DNA of 64,000 nt. Origin: Cyclaneusma minus. Lineage: Eukaryota; Ascomycota; Leotiomycetes; Marthamycetales; Marthamycetaceae. Position 1 is the first letter of the stretch; every line of letters starts with the position of its first letter. A program made the position numbers and the translations under genes. Below the pieces are notes generated by a model. The model made no database searches. It saw only the letters and a list, made by a program, of their open reading frames with translations, and had not been told where the DNA came from. Positions 1 through 12,644 of this stretch are shown one piece after another. The stretch is taken from contig JAKZHN010000015.1 in NCBI GenBank assembly GCA_037179335.1, positions 434,001-498,000 of the forward strand, given 5' to 3'.

Positions 1-1
1 T

Positions 2-628
2 GAGGTCCTGCCCAAAGATATCCGCGAAGAATGCATGTCTGGAATCGACCCGAAAGAACGCCCGAAGCCTGGTGATTGGATCGTGATTTGGGGAGGCTCG
101 TCAACAACTGGCTGCGTAGCTCTTCAGCTTGCGAAGATGGCTGGGCTGAAGGTTATTGCTGTGCTGGACATCGCAAAGAACGGCGAAAGGCTGCTGAAGC
201 ATGGTGCAGACCTGCTGGTCGACCGTCTCGACACCGAGCGTGCATTATCTATCGTTCGCGGGATCACCAAGGGCAAGTTACGTTTTGGACTTGATTGCGG
301 ATCGAAGGAGAGCGCGAAGTTGCTCGCGATGGCCATGCGGGAGACTACGCAAGGCAGCAAGACACAAGCTCATTTGGTAGGCTTGAGTGGGTTGCCGAAG
401 GAGAAAATGGAGGGTGTCAAGTACCACACAGTGCCGATCAAGGCATTCCATGAGGCGCCGGCAGTGGGAGAGAGCATGTGTGTTTGGCTGGAGAACATGT
501 TGAAAGAGGGCACTATTGCGACGCCGGATATCGAGATTTTTGATGGGGGGTTGGAGGGGATTAATGATGCGTTGGATAAGTTGCGGGATGGGACTGTGAG
601 TGGGCCGAGGATCGTTGTTCCTCTATGA
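2..628 (+). CDS. Medium-chain dehydrogenase/enoyl-reductase-like protein, C-terminal part (5' end outside window)
   Basis: The frame is open from the window edge to TGA at 626-628, so only about the last 208 residues are present. A Rossmann nucleotide-binding segment is visible (hydrophobic strand followed by G-G-S-S-T-T-G, then a helix with LQLAKMAGLKVIAV), followed by a GADLLVDR segment typical of zinc-type alcohol dehydrogenase relatives and the C-terminal pattern GLEGINDALDKLRDGTVSGPRIV, in which a dehydrogenase returns to its catalytic domain. In fungi this subfamily (ToxD/trans-enoyl-reductase-like, NADPH dependent) is often found beside polyketide genes, but the next gene here is a flavin monooxygenase and no polyketide synthase is in view. 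Exact substrate unknown. I do not see zinc ligands in the part present, which fits the zinc-free enoyl reductase branch. Confidence 0.85.
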   Translation, partial: EVLPKDIREECMSGIDPKERPKPGDWIVIWGGSSTTGCVALQLAKMAGLKVIAVLDIAKNGERLLKHGADLLVDRLDTERALSIVRGITKGKLRFGLDCGSKESAKLLAMAMRETTQGSKTQAHLVGLSGLPKEKMEGVKYHTVPIKAFHEAPAVGESMCVWLENMLKEGTIATPDIEIFDGGLEGINDALDKLRDGTVSGPRIVVPL

Positions 629-1724
629 AACAGACACGATTTGTTTTTTCTGCTGTTTATGGACACGATGTTTATGAGATGAGATTCTTTTTGTTTTGCA
701 TTTCTTCTGTTCGGCGTTGCATTTGGACGACTTCGTTCGCATTGGGCGAGGAGCATTAGAAGTTCCAAAACCCGCCACATGATAGCTCGCACTTTCCCGT
801 ACATACATGGTAGATTTCCAAAACATACAATTTTTATCTACCCAGCCGACACGCTCGTAGAGTCGGTCGTGAGTTTCCTAGATTCTGCTTCAGTGGCCGA
901 AGCATCGGAGCTTCCTGTTACAAGTCCCTCGAGCTCCGCCAACAAATTATTTCAGCTTCGGACGATTGCATTAAGCACTTTCCCATCTGCCAAGACTACA
1001 GTCATGTCTAAAGCACAATTACAGATCTCGATCAGAGTATCAAGCTTCAGTGATGCATATCCAGATCTAATCCCCCGCTTCCATCATCGTCAGGGCCAAT
1101 TGCGCCATCACCCCGCGCGAACTCGGTCCATGTCCGAACCGACGAAACTCTATGTGGCACCAGCCAACGTCAATCACGCAAACTCAACGCAAGACCATGA
1201 ATGCTTGATCTCAAGCCGTCTTCAACACTAAGATCGCAATCATTATGTCTCGTCGACTGCTACCGTGCTGCAGCTAAGAAAAACCCAGCACATCGCATCA
1301 TCCCACACAAGCATTCGCAAAAAGCAAACAACACTCCCCATCATCTCCGGCACTTCCATGTGTCTCCCAATGTCTCAGTACACAGCCTCACTTTCCCTTC
1401 GCGCCTCGCATCCTCGTATTCCGCTCGCACCAATTGCATCCCCCCGGAATCTCCAAGTACCAAACTCTCCTTCCAGTAAAGTTACGTGCATTCATTCCGC
1501 GGGGTTTACTTTTTCTTGGCCTTGCTCACCGGGAACATGGGATTGCCGGGATCCGGGGATCATGTTACACTTTTCCTCAATACTTCTAAAATATGTGGAG
1601 AGCTTGTGAGATTTTCAGAAGCTCGTGTGATAGCTTGTGCATTGGCAGCTATTGCGTTTTCGAAGCTACGGTGATTAAGTGATTAGGTGATTTTCCAAGA
1701 CTACGCTCGCGGAGATCGAAAACT
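629..1724. other. Intergenic, no gene supported
   Basis: Several short open frames overlap here on both strands but none shows a domain, splice pattern or codon pattern I trust. The stretch holds the 3' flank of the reductase-like gene and the upstream region of the flavin monooxygenase. The sequence at 1265-1480 is CA/CT rich without a clear repeat unit. Confidence 0.5.
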
Positions 1725-1835
1725 ATGAATCTCGTTCTTCTGGGGCTTGTCATCTTTGCTGTTCTGACGGTGCTGGTTGCGCTGATTGTGTTTTATTCGA
1801 AACATCGTAGGAATCGGGGTGAATTGCTTGCTTAG
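1725..1835 (+). CDS. Possible 36-residue single-span membrane peptide or upstream ORF
   Basis: ATG at 1725 opens a 36-codon frame ending TAG at 1833-1835. About 22 consecutive hydrophobic residues (L, V, I, F, A) follow MNLVLLG, then a basic tail (Y-S-K-H-R-R-N-R). This is the layout of a single-pass membrane micropeptide with a positive-inside C-terminus. It lies 92 nt upstream of the start codon of the flavin monooxygenase and on the same strand, so it could equally be an upstream ORF in that transcript's leader. No family recognised. A chance ORF remains possible at this length. Confidence 0.25.
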   Translation: MNLVLLGLVIFAVLTVLVALIVFYSKHRRNRGELLA

Positions 1836-1927
1836 GAAGTTCTCGGAAGTTGTGGAATCTGAGAGATTGTGATTGAGAGTCTTGAGTTGAGAGGCCGATT
1901 GAGTTCAGGAAGGAAAAAAGAGAAGAC

Positions 1928-3623
1928 ATGGCTACAGCAAGCAAAAGGAAGAGGACGGATGCTGGGGATGTGGAGGGCAATGGAGATGGCAATGAGAATG
2001 GCACGTATGATATGAACGGTCATACCAACGACCTTAATACCTACAGAGCTCCGGAGGATATCAATGATGATCCTGATAGGATCAAGTTTGCGTAAGTCTT
2101 CGAGTCTGGAAGATGGGGGAGAAAGATGAATGGATAGCTGACGAAGTCGCTGGCAGATACTGGGTCCCCAATGTTTCTGGCGGACTGGTGATTTCGAAGA
2201 TTCCTCAACGTACGGATTGGACGTATGAGAGCAATGTGCGGTATGCTCAGACGGCGGAGAATGTGGGCTTTGAGTATGCACTCACGCAGATCCGGTTCAT
2301 GGCTGGATACGGTGCTGTAAGTGATCCTCTCACAGTCATGATGAGAGCGAGGACAGAACGGAGGACATATTTGCTGGCAGACATCATCGGTCTCCAGATC
2401 TCTGGCTCCGAAACATGAAGTGAAAATGTGTCATCTAATTCCTTGAGGTGTTCAAGCAAGATAGCGGGAAGCAGATGCTGACAGAATCTCGACAGGAAAA
2501 ACAACATGAATCCGTCTCCTTCTCACAAGCCCTAGCCATGGCCACCAAGAAACTCAACCTCATCGCCGCCATCCTCCCCGGCCCTTGGAACCCCGCCGTT
2601 GCCGCTAAGCAAATCGCCAGTATCGACCACTACACGCAGGGCCGCATCTCCGTCAACATTGTCTCCGGCTGGTTCAAAGGCGAATTCACCAGCATTGGTC
2701 AATGGTGGCTGGAGCATGCCGAACGATACCGGTACTTCTCCATCTCCTTCCCATCCCCCCCTCTTCCTCTCCCCGTTATTCCTGCTCATCTCTCTTCTTT
2801 CTCTTCACCCACTCCTTCATCTCCGCTCCATTATGGGGAAACAGTCTGCTGACGGATCTTCAAAATTAAAAGACGCAGCAGAGAATTCATGGAATGCCTT
2901 CGCGGCATCTGGACCAACGACAAGTTCACATTCAAAGGCGATTTCTACCAATTCCACGACTACCCCCTCTCTCCCAAACCCCTCTCCCTCCCCAACCGCC
3001 CCCACCCCCTCATCTTCCAAGGCGGCAACTCCTCCGACGCCCGCGATAACGGCGCCAACGTCTGCGACTACTATTTCATGAACGGCAACACGCTCGAAGG
3101 ATTCCAAGAGCAAATCGCCGACGTAAAAGCCCGCGCCGCCGCATGCGGTCGCGGCGGCCAAGTGAAATTTGCCGTAAACAGTTTTGCGATTATTCGCGAG
3201 ACGGAAGAGGAGGCAGTGCAGGTGTTGAAAGAGATTCAGGGCAAGGCGGACAAGGAGGCAGTGGAGGCTTTTGGCGATGCGGTGAAGCAGGCGGGGAAGG
3301 CGAGTGGGGAGGGGAAGGGGATGTGGGCGGATAGCAAGTTTGAGGATTTGGTGCAGTATAATGATGGGTTTAAGACGAAGCTGATTGGCACGAAAGAGCA
3401 GGTTGCGGATCGGATTTTGTTGTTGAAGAGTTTGGGGATTGATATTTTGCTGGTGGCGGTGTTGCATTATGAGGATGAGATTGAGGGGTTTGGGAAGGAG
3501 GTGCTGAGTCTTGTGAGGAGGCTGGAGAAGGAGGGGAGGGGGAGGGATCAGGAGTTTGAGATTGCTAAGACGGGAGATGTTTATCGGAAGAGGGAGAAGG
3601 GCGAGGCGAAGGTGGAAAAGTGA
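1928..3623 (+). CDS. Luciferase-like (LLM class) flavin-dependent monooxygenase
   Basis: Four exons: 1928-2091, 2157-2316, 2496-2731, 2879-3623; the phases join to 1305 nt, 434 residues. Introns start GTAAGT, GTAAGT and GTACTT and end CAG. The protein has a disordered acidic N-terminus of about 50 residues, then the luciferase-like TIM barrel: a YWVPN segment, the ATKKLNLIAAILPGPWNPA strand/helix, ASIDHYTQGRISVNIVSGWF, a CLRGIW segment, and HPLIFQGGNS near the phosphate-binding region. These match FMNH2-dependent two-component monooxygenases such as dimethyl-sulfone or alkanesulfonate monooxygenases (SfnG/SsuD type), which cleave C-S bonds to scavenge sulfur using reduced flavin from a partner reductase. 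Substrate not proven by sequence. The acceptor of exon 4 could be 3 nt further on (CAGCAG), changing one residue. No partner flavin reductase is visible nearby. Confidence 0.88.
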
Positions 3624-4089
3624 TGTGTTGTGATATGTTTTCGTTTGTGTTTGGCCTGGGATGGTACTTGTGGTGGTCGGTTCTGCGGCTTTCGTCTCGT
3701 GAGTGGGCTTTTCCTCTGGATCGGGGGCCTTTGGGATGTTCTGCATGACTTAGTTAGCTTATGGGTCTATTCTCGTAATAATCGAACTGAAACGGATGCC
3801 TCCTTGGTTCTCACAGAAGCTTGCTTCTTGCCCAACCGCGCGTTTGGGTTGTGGCTACATCCTTCTGTGAGCAGTTGGCCATGATAGATATTCGTAGAAG
3901 ATCTGAAGCACAGGGGTGACGGCGCGCAGGAGGAGGCCAGGGACAGAAGGTGCTGGCTGTTCTGTTTTGTCCTCGTCGAGGAGAAGAACTCGAAGAGTGC
4001 GAGCACTGAGCAGAGACTTCATGCGAAAGAGAGGGCACGCCAGGCCGCACAGCTGCAGTCCGGGAAAGTCAAGCCTGGAAATCAGGCAA
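3624..4089. other. Intergenic, no gene supported
   Basis: 3' flank of the flavin monooxygenase. Only short overlapping open frames are present and no feature is recognisable before the SINE-like element begins near the CACGTG palindrome at 4090-4101. Confidence 0.5.
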
Positions 4090-4385
4090 GGTCACGTGAC
4101 CTTCGCCAAAATAAGCAAAAAAAAGCAAAAATAGTTTTTGATCTATCATCTCCCAGTGGTAATCGAATCGGGTAGTCCTGACACGGAGGGGCACGCGTTT
4201 CAGCGCGAATGTCCGGCATTGGTACCCTATTTGAGGGGCAGGTTGGGGGATTGGGGATGGGGGATTTGGGAAACAACCTGAATGTCAGAGACGATACCAT
4301 TGAGCCATTGGGCCGTTTTCTAGGATTTTTTGAGTGCTTGATCATTGTTGCAAATCAGTTTGCTAAAATGTCTTATGTACCACCT
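4090..4385 (-). mobile_element. tRNA-like SINE, copy 1
   Basis: Read on the minus strand, a box A match (TGGCTCAATGG, 4297-4307) is followed by a box B-like sequence (CCGATTCGATTACC, about 4158-4172) and then T-rich tracts (complement of 4114-4133) that could terminate RNA polymerase III. The unit ends at a perfect palindrome GGTCACGTGACC (4090-4101). Boxes are about 125 bp apart, too far for a functional tRNA, and acceptor arms do not pair. The same order of box A, box B, T-tracts recurs at 15.5 and 29.8 kb on the same strand, and all three copies share a TATGTACCACC-like stretch upstream of box A (here about 4373). I infer a tRNA-derived short interspersed element family. Confidence 0.55.
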
Positions 4386-4499
4386 TCGGCCACTTTTTCG
4401 ATTCTTTCTGCGCTGCGCTCACCTGACCTACTCTTGCACGTCTTGAAGCTACGATAATTTATCACAAGAAGGCAGCTGTTGTGCCGAATTTCATCAAAT

Positions 4500-4940
4500 G
4501 ATCATTGTTCCATTGTTCCTATCCTACAGAATCCGCGCCCACACATACGAGTGTTACCGCGCAGTACTGCAAAGCAGTGATCGGGGAAGAACGATGTTGT
4601 TAGCTAGAGAGAGGAAGGCTCTCCAGCGCTGCGGAGCTCAAGAGGGTCTCTGTGGTGTGAGGCGTTAGCGGACACGTGCCACAGTCATGGGGTCCCCAAG
4701 GGCCCAAGCTCCAATGGTACTGTGACAACACGGTTTGCTTTTGCAAGCTATGCTGGGCAATCGTCTCCCGGACTATCATCAGCTATAAGGCCAAGGAGAA
4801 GACTGTTAGCTTGAATCTTTTGAGGTGCCGGCGAATCAAAGACTATAGGCCTACGAAATGCGACGCCATTCTAATTCGTGAGATTCGTGAGATGCATGCA
4901 AGACCAGACCAAGTTCTCTTTTCTAGCCCTAGGCAATAAG
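4500..4940 (+). repeat. Dispersed repeat R3, copy 1 (diverged, with an internal insertion)
   Basis: The stretch CCATTGTTCCTATCCTACAG followed by AATCCGCGCCCA recurs at about 15930 and, inverted and weaker, near 24440. After an unmatched stretch (about 4545-4730) similarity resumes with CAAGCTATGCTnGGCnATCGTC and continues to GTGAGATGCATGCA near 4890. A weak open frame (4676-4939) crosses it, but the three copies do not share one intact frame, so this is more likely part of a degraded mobile or duplicated element than a gene. Confidence 0.5.
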
Positions 4941-5099
4941 AAGACTTAGTAAATGGCGATAGGTTCATCCCATTGCCAGCGCTAGAAGGCTAGAATTCTA
5001 CTATTACGTTGCCAACCGCACTTATAGTAGAGAATGCTGTATACGAGAATATATACGTTAGAGCTGGCCGGCTGGGCGACTCTTTTTAGTTCAGTAAAG

Positions 5100-5243
5100 A
5101 ATTCATAGACTGGCGAGAGAAATGTTGTAAACGACAAGAACAACAAAGTTGCGACAGAAAATGCGCTGGTCGTCCGCGACCTTTACGCGGCTCGACCGCG
5201 TAGCAGCCCGGTTGTAAACATTGCAGCGCACCCTGTCTTTTTG
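5100..5243 (+). repeat. Repeat R1, orphan copy
   Basis: This copy runs GGCGAGAG, then AACGACAAGAACAACAAAG, GCGACAG, and later GTAAACATTGCAGCGCA followed by a short T-tract. The reverse complement is found at 22254-22380 and a more mutated one at 27205-27330. At those two loci R1 lies upstream of, and in sense with, members A and C of the HEPN-like family. Here the downstream position is occupied by the AT-rich block, so a family member may once have stood here. Function unknown; a shared promoter or leader is my inference. Confidence 0.5.
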
Positions 5244-5470
5244 TTGCAGGGTGGCAAGGTCCGGTGCCAAGCCCGGCCCCGGTAGAAGGTGGATCCGGGT
5301 GTGGAGCATTGTTGCAATACTATACCAGGGATTTGAAAAATAGCCAGCTGTTTTTAAAAAGCCGCAAAACCTGCTAAAAATATAAATTAAAATAAATATA
5401 GCTTATAAAAAGTTTTTTTAAATCTTTTTAGCCAATTTTATATATTTTATCCTTTATTTATTATTTTATA
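5244..5470 (+). repeat. Direct repeat at left edge of AT-rich block
   Basis: About 225 bp that reappear in the same orientation at 12645-12863: shared stretches include GCCCGGCCCCGGTA, CAATACTATACCA, AAAAAGCCGCAAAACCTGC and TAAAAATATAAATTAAAATA. The differences are mostly C-to-T and G-to-A, as RIP produces. It may be a long terminal repeat, or the 5' end of two copies of one element. Confidence 0.6.
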
Positions 5471-8400
5471 ATTATAAGGCTTTTATAATACTATTAAGCT
5501 TTGCTTTATTTGATTTTAATATTTATTTATTAAATAAAATATTTTTTTATCGCCGAAATTGCCTATTTTTATTGCTTTTTACAAATTATTATATAATAAA
5601 TTAATTGCGATTTTTTGGCCTTCGACAATTATTTTTTACAAATTTTTATACTATGCTTTTTTTCCAAATTAATAAATAATATTATACTATATTTTTTAAT
5701 TGGAATTTTTTTAATCAAAATATTTAATATAGCCAAATTAAACGCTTATATATTTATTAAAAAATTTAAAATTAATTTAATCCTAATATTAAAAACGCTA
5801 TAAAATTTATTAAATCTATTAAATTTAATTTTAAATATTATATTTTTAATATTATTTTTATTAATAATTTTAATAAAAAAGCTTGGGCTAAATATTAGCG
5901 CGCTTTAATAATATTTTATAAAAAAACTATTTTTTATAATAATTTAATTAAAATTATTAATTAAGCAATAATATTTTTATTTAAATCGATTTCCAAATAT
6001 TTTTAAAATGCTATTGCCCGCGAATTAAATTTTCAAAAGCAATTGCTTTTTATTAAAAGCTATTTTTAATTTTGCAATTATTTTTAACGCCTTGAATTTA
6101 ATATTTAAATTGCTAATTATTTTATAAAATTTATGTTAAATAATATTAATTTTTAATATAATAAATAATTAAATTTATATAAAATATAAAAGAAATAAAA
6201 TCGCCGGTTTGCGAAAATTATAATTTAATTTTTCAATAATGTTTTATAATTAAAAAAATCAATTTTTATTAAATGAATATTTAAATAACGCAATATATAA
6301 AAGCAATTTTTTTTCAATATAGTAATTTTTTTTAAAAAAATTAAAGCCTTTTGCAAATGCAAAATTTTATAAAATTTTATTTCTAATTTATTTTTTATAT
6401 TATATATATTATTTTTTATTTTTTTAAAGCAATTTTCTATTAAATGCTTTGCAAAATAATTTTGGCGCTTTTTTTAAAAAATAAATTATAAATGATTTTG
6501 GCAAAAGTTGCGTAAAATCCAGGAAAAATTAAAAACATAAATATAAAATTAAATATTTTAATTCAAAAATATATTAATATTTTAATAGCGAGAAAATAAT
6601 TTTTTAATTCGCAATAATTTAGAAAGAAAAATCCAATTATAAAAGCAAATTTTTTTATTTTTTTATTTTATTAGTAAAAGCTTTAAAAATATTAGTAGTT
6701 TGGTATTAAAACTTAAAATATAAAATTTAACGCTAATATAAAAAAATTAATAGATTTTATATTTTACTATTTAATCTCAATTTTTTTAAAATTTAATATA
6801 ATATTTGCAATTGCTTATTTAATTATTTTTATATTTGCTATAATTTTTTAATTTTTACTATTAAATCCTATATTAAGCCAAGTTATTGCTTTTTTAGCGG
6901 TAATAAAAAATTAAAAATAATAGCTATTGGGTTTTTTATATTTAAAATTATTATTTAAAAACTTGGAAAATAAATAATAGGGATTTTAATTATTAATAAT
7001 GCCTATTTCGTTTTTGGCTATTAAATTATTTTTGTTTTTAAATATTTTTTTAAAAATACCAAATTCAATTAAATTTATATAAAATAAAATAATAAAAACT
7101 TTCCATTTATTAAATTTTAAAAAATTATAGACCTTTATTTTTTTAATTATAATAATTAGCCAAATTCTATTTCCAATTTTATTTTAGCGACTATTTAGCT
7201 TTTTTTAAAAAAATCCAAATATTGCTAATAAAAGCGCTATTATTTATTTATTGCTATACGCTTTTTTATTTCTGCTTTTATTGCTTTTTAATATAATTAT
7301 TTTAGCTATATTAGTAATATAGTTTTTTGGTATTTTAAAAAGGCTGGAATTAGCGTTTTTATAAAAGGCCAAAAATCGCAAATTATTAAAGCTATTAAAA
7401 TGATTTTTTAATAATTAATTTTTAAAAAAAAATTAAAAATTAAATTTTTTTATTGGGATATAATGTATATTGCTAAAGCTAAGTATAAAAAGCAATATAT
7501 ATTCTATTTTATATACCTAATTTTTTATTTTTATTTTTGCTATATTTATAATTTTAAAAAATAAATTTTATAAATTTTTATTGATATTATAATAAAAATT
7601 AAAGCTTATTAAGCAATTAATTTTTTTTATAAAAAATAGCAAAACCATTATAGAAATAAAGCTTTATAAAAAAGATTATTAATATATAATTTATATTAAT
7701 AATATTTTTAATTTTAATTTTATTTCTAATATTTTAAAATAAAATAATAGCGCAAAAAAAACCGGTTATATTATTATTTTAATCGCTTGCATTATAAAGC
7801 TATATATTAAGCTATTTAATTTCCTATAGCCAAAATATATTTACGTGGTAATTTATATTTTTAATAAATTGCTTATTAAGCTTAAAAATTAAAAATCCGC
7901 TTTTAAATTAGCTATTAAAGATTATCCGGATTATTTTTATTTTAAAATTTATAAATATTGGATTTATTTTTCTAAGTTTAATATTTCTAAGCTTTAGATT
8001 TTCTTTTAATATTAATTGGCTATTTTATTAATTATAAAGCGTTTATTATTTTTTGTATATAGATTTTAATTAAAAATCGAATAATAATAATAAGAATTAA
8101 TTAACGAAATTTGCTTTTATAATTTAAATAATTTTAATTGGTAAAAATTCCTTTTGGATATTTTTATTGAATTTATTAAAGCTATAAAAATTAAGAAATT
8201 ATTGGTATATAAATTTTCAAAATTTAAAAAGCTTAATTTTTTTTCGAATTTATTTATTTCGCTTTGCTAATAACGACTATTTAGCCTTAGCATAATCCGA
8301 AAATATTATTATTACCGGCCTAATTATACTAATTAATTATTTAATTATTTTTTTAATTTCCGGAGTTTATTTTTAATGTATTCAATTAATTTCTTGCTTT

Positions 8401-9135
8401 TTTTAAAAAAAAATCATTTTTTATACCGTTTTTTATATATAATAATTTAAATACCGATTTTTAAAACGCATATTTATATTTTTTTAATTTTGGTTTAAAT
8501 TTTAAAAAATCGAATAATTTTATATTGCAAGAATTTGGCAATAATAATATTTTAAATAGAAAATTTATATTTTGATTTAAAAACAAAGAAAAAAATATTA
8601 AATATAATTTAAAAAGTAAATTAATATAAGCTTTAAATGCTTTAAGATATTTAAGCTAATATAGCAGTATAGTATTTAAAGCCAATAATATTGCAGCAAA
8701 TTTTAATTTATTAAATATTATTAAAAAATATTTATATTACCGATAAGCTTTTATGGATTTTATACTATTATTCTTTATTTAAATACTGGATTTAATTAAA
8801 AGGAAAATAAAACTCTATAAATTAAAGGTTTTTTCAAAATTTCTTAAATAATTCGGAATAATAAAATACTTTTATTTTAAGCAATTTCGCATTGCAATTA
8901 AAAGGGAATTTATAATATTAATAAAGTATAGGATTTTTAAGCCAATTTCAAATAATATAATAAAAGTTTTTAATTAAAGGCCAATTTTATTTATATAAAT
9001 ATTTAATTACAAATTTAATTTTTATAATTTTTTCTTTAAATATAAAATGTATTTATATATTTATAGCAATTTATATAAAATAATTTGGAATATTTATTTA
9101 ATTATACTAGTTTTATACATTTTATAAGCTTTATT

Positions 9136-9160
9136 TATTATATATATATATATATATATT
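9136..9160. repeat. TA dinucleotide microsatellite
   Basis: Uninterrupted alternating TA of about 22 nt within the AT-rich block; a shorter one lies near 10420-10440. Probably slippage in degraded DNA. Confidence 0.7.
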
Positions 9161-11369
9161 GGTATAATAGCCTTTTTTAAAAACGCAATTAACGCTTATA
9201 TTAATGCTTTTTTAATAGAATTATTTATATTTTCAAGCCTAAAAGCTTTAAGCAATAAAATAGCCTAGGCCGTTATTTTTAAATTATATAAAAATTATAC
9301 GGTTTGCCAATTTTAATGTTATTTTAAAATAATTGTTTTTTTAATATTTTTAATATTAGCAAATTAATTTAATTAAAAAAATGGCTTTATATATTTATTA
9401 AAAAATATTATTGTTTATTATTATATAAACAATATTATTGCAATATATTTTCCTGGTTAAATAGCTATTTAAAAAAAATTATTTGCTTTAAATATAATTT
9501 ACGCGCTATTGGCCGTTTTTAAAAAAATTATTGATTTTTAAATTATTTTAAATTTTAATTGATAAAAATTATAAATTAGCCAGGATTAATATATTTTAAT
9601 ATTAAATGCTAATTGTAGCATTACCAATTGCAATATTAATTTTTTATACTATTATTATTTAGCTTTATTTTTATTTTTAATAATAATTTAATATATTTAT
9701 ATATATTAAATTGAATCGCGTTTTTAAAAGCAATACCTAATAGACTTTTAAAATCAATTCTTTTTTAAAAAAAAAATTATTGCCCTTTAAAAGAATTTTA
9801 ATTATTCCAAATATTTAATATTATTAATACGCTTTTTAAGCATTATTAGCAAATGCAATTTAAGCGATAATTATTAAAATATTAAAAATGCTTTTTTAAA
9901 TAATTTATAATAGTTTTTACCTTTTTATTAGCCATTATTACCGCTGCCAGCCTTTTTCGCCAAATTCAATTTATAGCTATATTGCGAAATTTAAAGAATT
10001 TTTAATTTAATTATTAATAATAATATAATTAATTGGCATTTTTATTAGCAATGCTATTATTAATAGCATTATAATATATACGCCAGCCAGCCAAAGGCCA
10101 GCCAAAGACCAAATAATATTTAGGGGGGGGTTTTTTTTTCGCTATTTTTTCCCCTTTTCGCCGTTGCTAATAAATATTAGCGGTATATAGTATTTATTAA
10201 AAGCCCGAATTTTATTAAAATTTACGCTAAATTAGCAAATAATATACACCAAATTAAAAACCATTTTTATAAAAAAAAAATTCAATCGATTTTCGCTTTA
10301 TAGCCAATATATAATTATTAGAAAATCGGCTTGCAATTAATAATTAATATATACCAATTTTTTTTACAAATTTATATTATAATATAATTTTTTTATTGGC
10401 CTTTAATAAATAGCCGGTATATTATATATATATATATATACTATTTTTATTTATAGCAGTTTTTATATTTAAAAAATAATTATAATTGGGCTTTAGCTTT
10501 AATTTAATAAATTTATTTGCGAAATTGGCATTGTAAATTAATTTTGCCGCTTTATTAAATTTTGGCTATTTGTTTTATAAACTGGGCTATTTTAAAGCAT
10601 TAAATACAATATATATATATAATTTATTTTTTTAAAGCCGTTAAATATTGAAATATTTGAAAATTAAAAAATACCGAAAATTTATTAAATATTATAGCTT
10701 TTAAATAATTATAATTTTTTAAAATATTGGACTAATATTAAAAAGGCTTGGCTGCAAAAAAATAAATTTATTTAAATTTAGAATTTAGCAATTTTTTCAC
10801 TATATTTAAATAAAAATCTAAAGGCTTATATTAGTAATTATTTAAAAAATGGCAGCTATTAATAAGGCCTAGCGGTATATATAATTTTATATTTTATTTA
10901 AATAAAATTTTAATTGCTAGTAATAATTAAAAAAAATTGAAAAAATAGAATTTAAAAGGAAATTAAAAACCGAATTTAAAATTTAATATAAATAAATAGC
11001 AGGAATAGGGGAATAAAAAATAGAAAAGCCGGGCTTTGGCTAAAATTAGAAAGAAATTTAGCCAAGTGTAAATTGATTATAAAAAATAGTGCTAAATAAA
11101 TTCAAAAATAGTCTGGATTATTTCCGGCGGATTTTTAAATTAATAATTATAGCATTGGCAATAGTAAAATTTAAAAGCATGGCATTATTAAAGCTTTATA
11201 GGCCCTTAATTTATTTATAGCCAAAAGCTTTTATTGCTATTAATAGAAAAGAATTAGAATAGTTTCGCCCAAAGAAATTTGGTATAAAGCCAGCCTTTTA
11301 AGATTTTTAGCCCTGCTTGATTTATTACCTTAGTTATTATCGCATGGCCTTAATTGCTAGATAATAATT

Positions 11370-11437
11370 AAAATTAATAAATTAATAAATTAATAAATTA
11401 ATAAATAAATTAATAAATTAATAAATCAATAAATTAA

Positions 11438-11484
<47 letters not shown>
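11370..11484. repeat. AATA/AATTAATA microsatellite
   Basis: A run of about 115 bp starts as AATTAATA units and becomes pure TAAA units toward its right end. It is the clearest simple-sequence array in the window and lies inside the AT-rich block. Confidence 0.85.
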
Positions 11485-11485
<1 letters not shown>

Positions 11486-12644
11486 AATTTAATTAATTGA
11501 ATTTTTATTGAATATTATACAAAACTAACTAATAAAATTAACTAAGCTAGGGTTTTTATTAAATTGGATATGGTATGCGCGTATTTAATTTTTGCCCAAT
11601 TTATCGCCAAATTTTTCCAAATTTATTATAATATTTCTTTTTACTATTTTATTTATTTTTATAATATTGCTTATTACGCTATTGCTATATATAAACTATT
11701 TGCAAAAGCTAAAAAAACAAGGCCAGCTAATTTAATTATTGCTAAAAATACAATTTTTATTAATTTTAAAAGCAAAAAAAACCAATAGAATTTTATAATT
11801 AAATTATTTAGCAATATTATTAATTGGAAATCGAATAAATAAAATACAATTTTTATTTTTAATACAAAAATTAAATTATTAATTTAATTTTCAACTGCTA
11901 AAAAAATATTTATATAAAAGTGCTTCTTTTTAAAAAAATAGTTTTTAATAATAAATCTATTTAGCAGTATAATAATTTTTAAATAATTCGCTTTTTAAAA
12001 GCTGATATTTTTCGGCTTAGTATTAAATTCCGCTATATTAATATTTATTATTATTAGCTATAAAAAATTAAAAGCAGGAATTTAAAATTAAATAAATTAA
12101 ACTAGCAAATATAATTGCTAATAATATAATAAAGGCTTTTTTTAATTTTTAATTTTTTTAAAAATAGCTGGAAATAAAAAATATTAAAATTCTTTTGGCA
12201 TAATGCCAAAATATAATAGAAAATAAATATAAAAATTATCAATACTTTTAGCGTTTGCGTTTTTAAATTTCTATTATTACTTAATTGTTTTTTTTAACAT
12301 TTTAAAAAATTTAATTACCTTTTATTAATTTTTGCATTATTGGAAAAAATAGTATTTTTAAAAATTATAAATCTTTTTCTACTTTTTTATTTATTTTTCG
12401 ATTTTAAATTATTGCGCTGTTTTTTTCCAAATTTTATAAATAATTTATAAAGCTTTATTATATACTATTTAAATTGGCAATAGCTATAAATTTAAATTTA
12501 TATAAATTTATTATAAATTTGCAAAAATACTAATTTTTATAGCGCATTAGAAATTTAAAAAAATAAACATTTATATGCTTTTATTTATAGCATTTTAAAA
12601 CGATATTCGGTTTTTTTATATATATAAAAAAGCCTAAAAAAGCA

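Noticed and set aside
2817..3746. 309-codon minus-strand frame
   Set aside because: Antisense shadow of exon 4 of the flavin monooxygenase.
11370..11484. Possible CRISPR-like or telomeric array
   Set aside because: Simple 4-8 bp AT repeats without spacers or telomere units.
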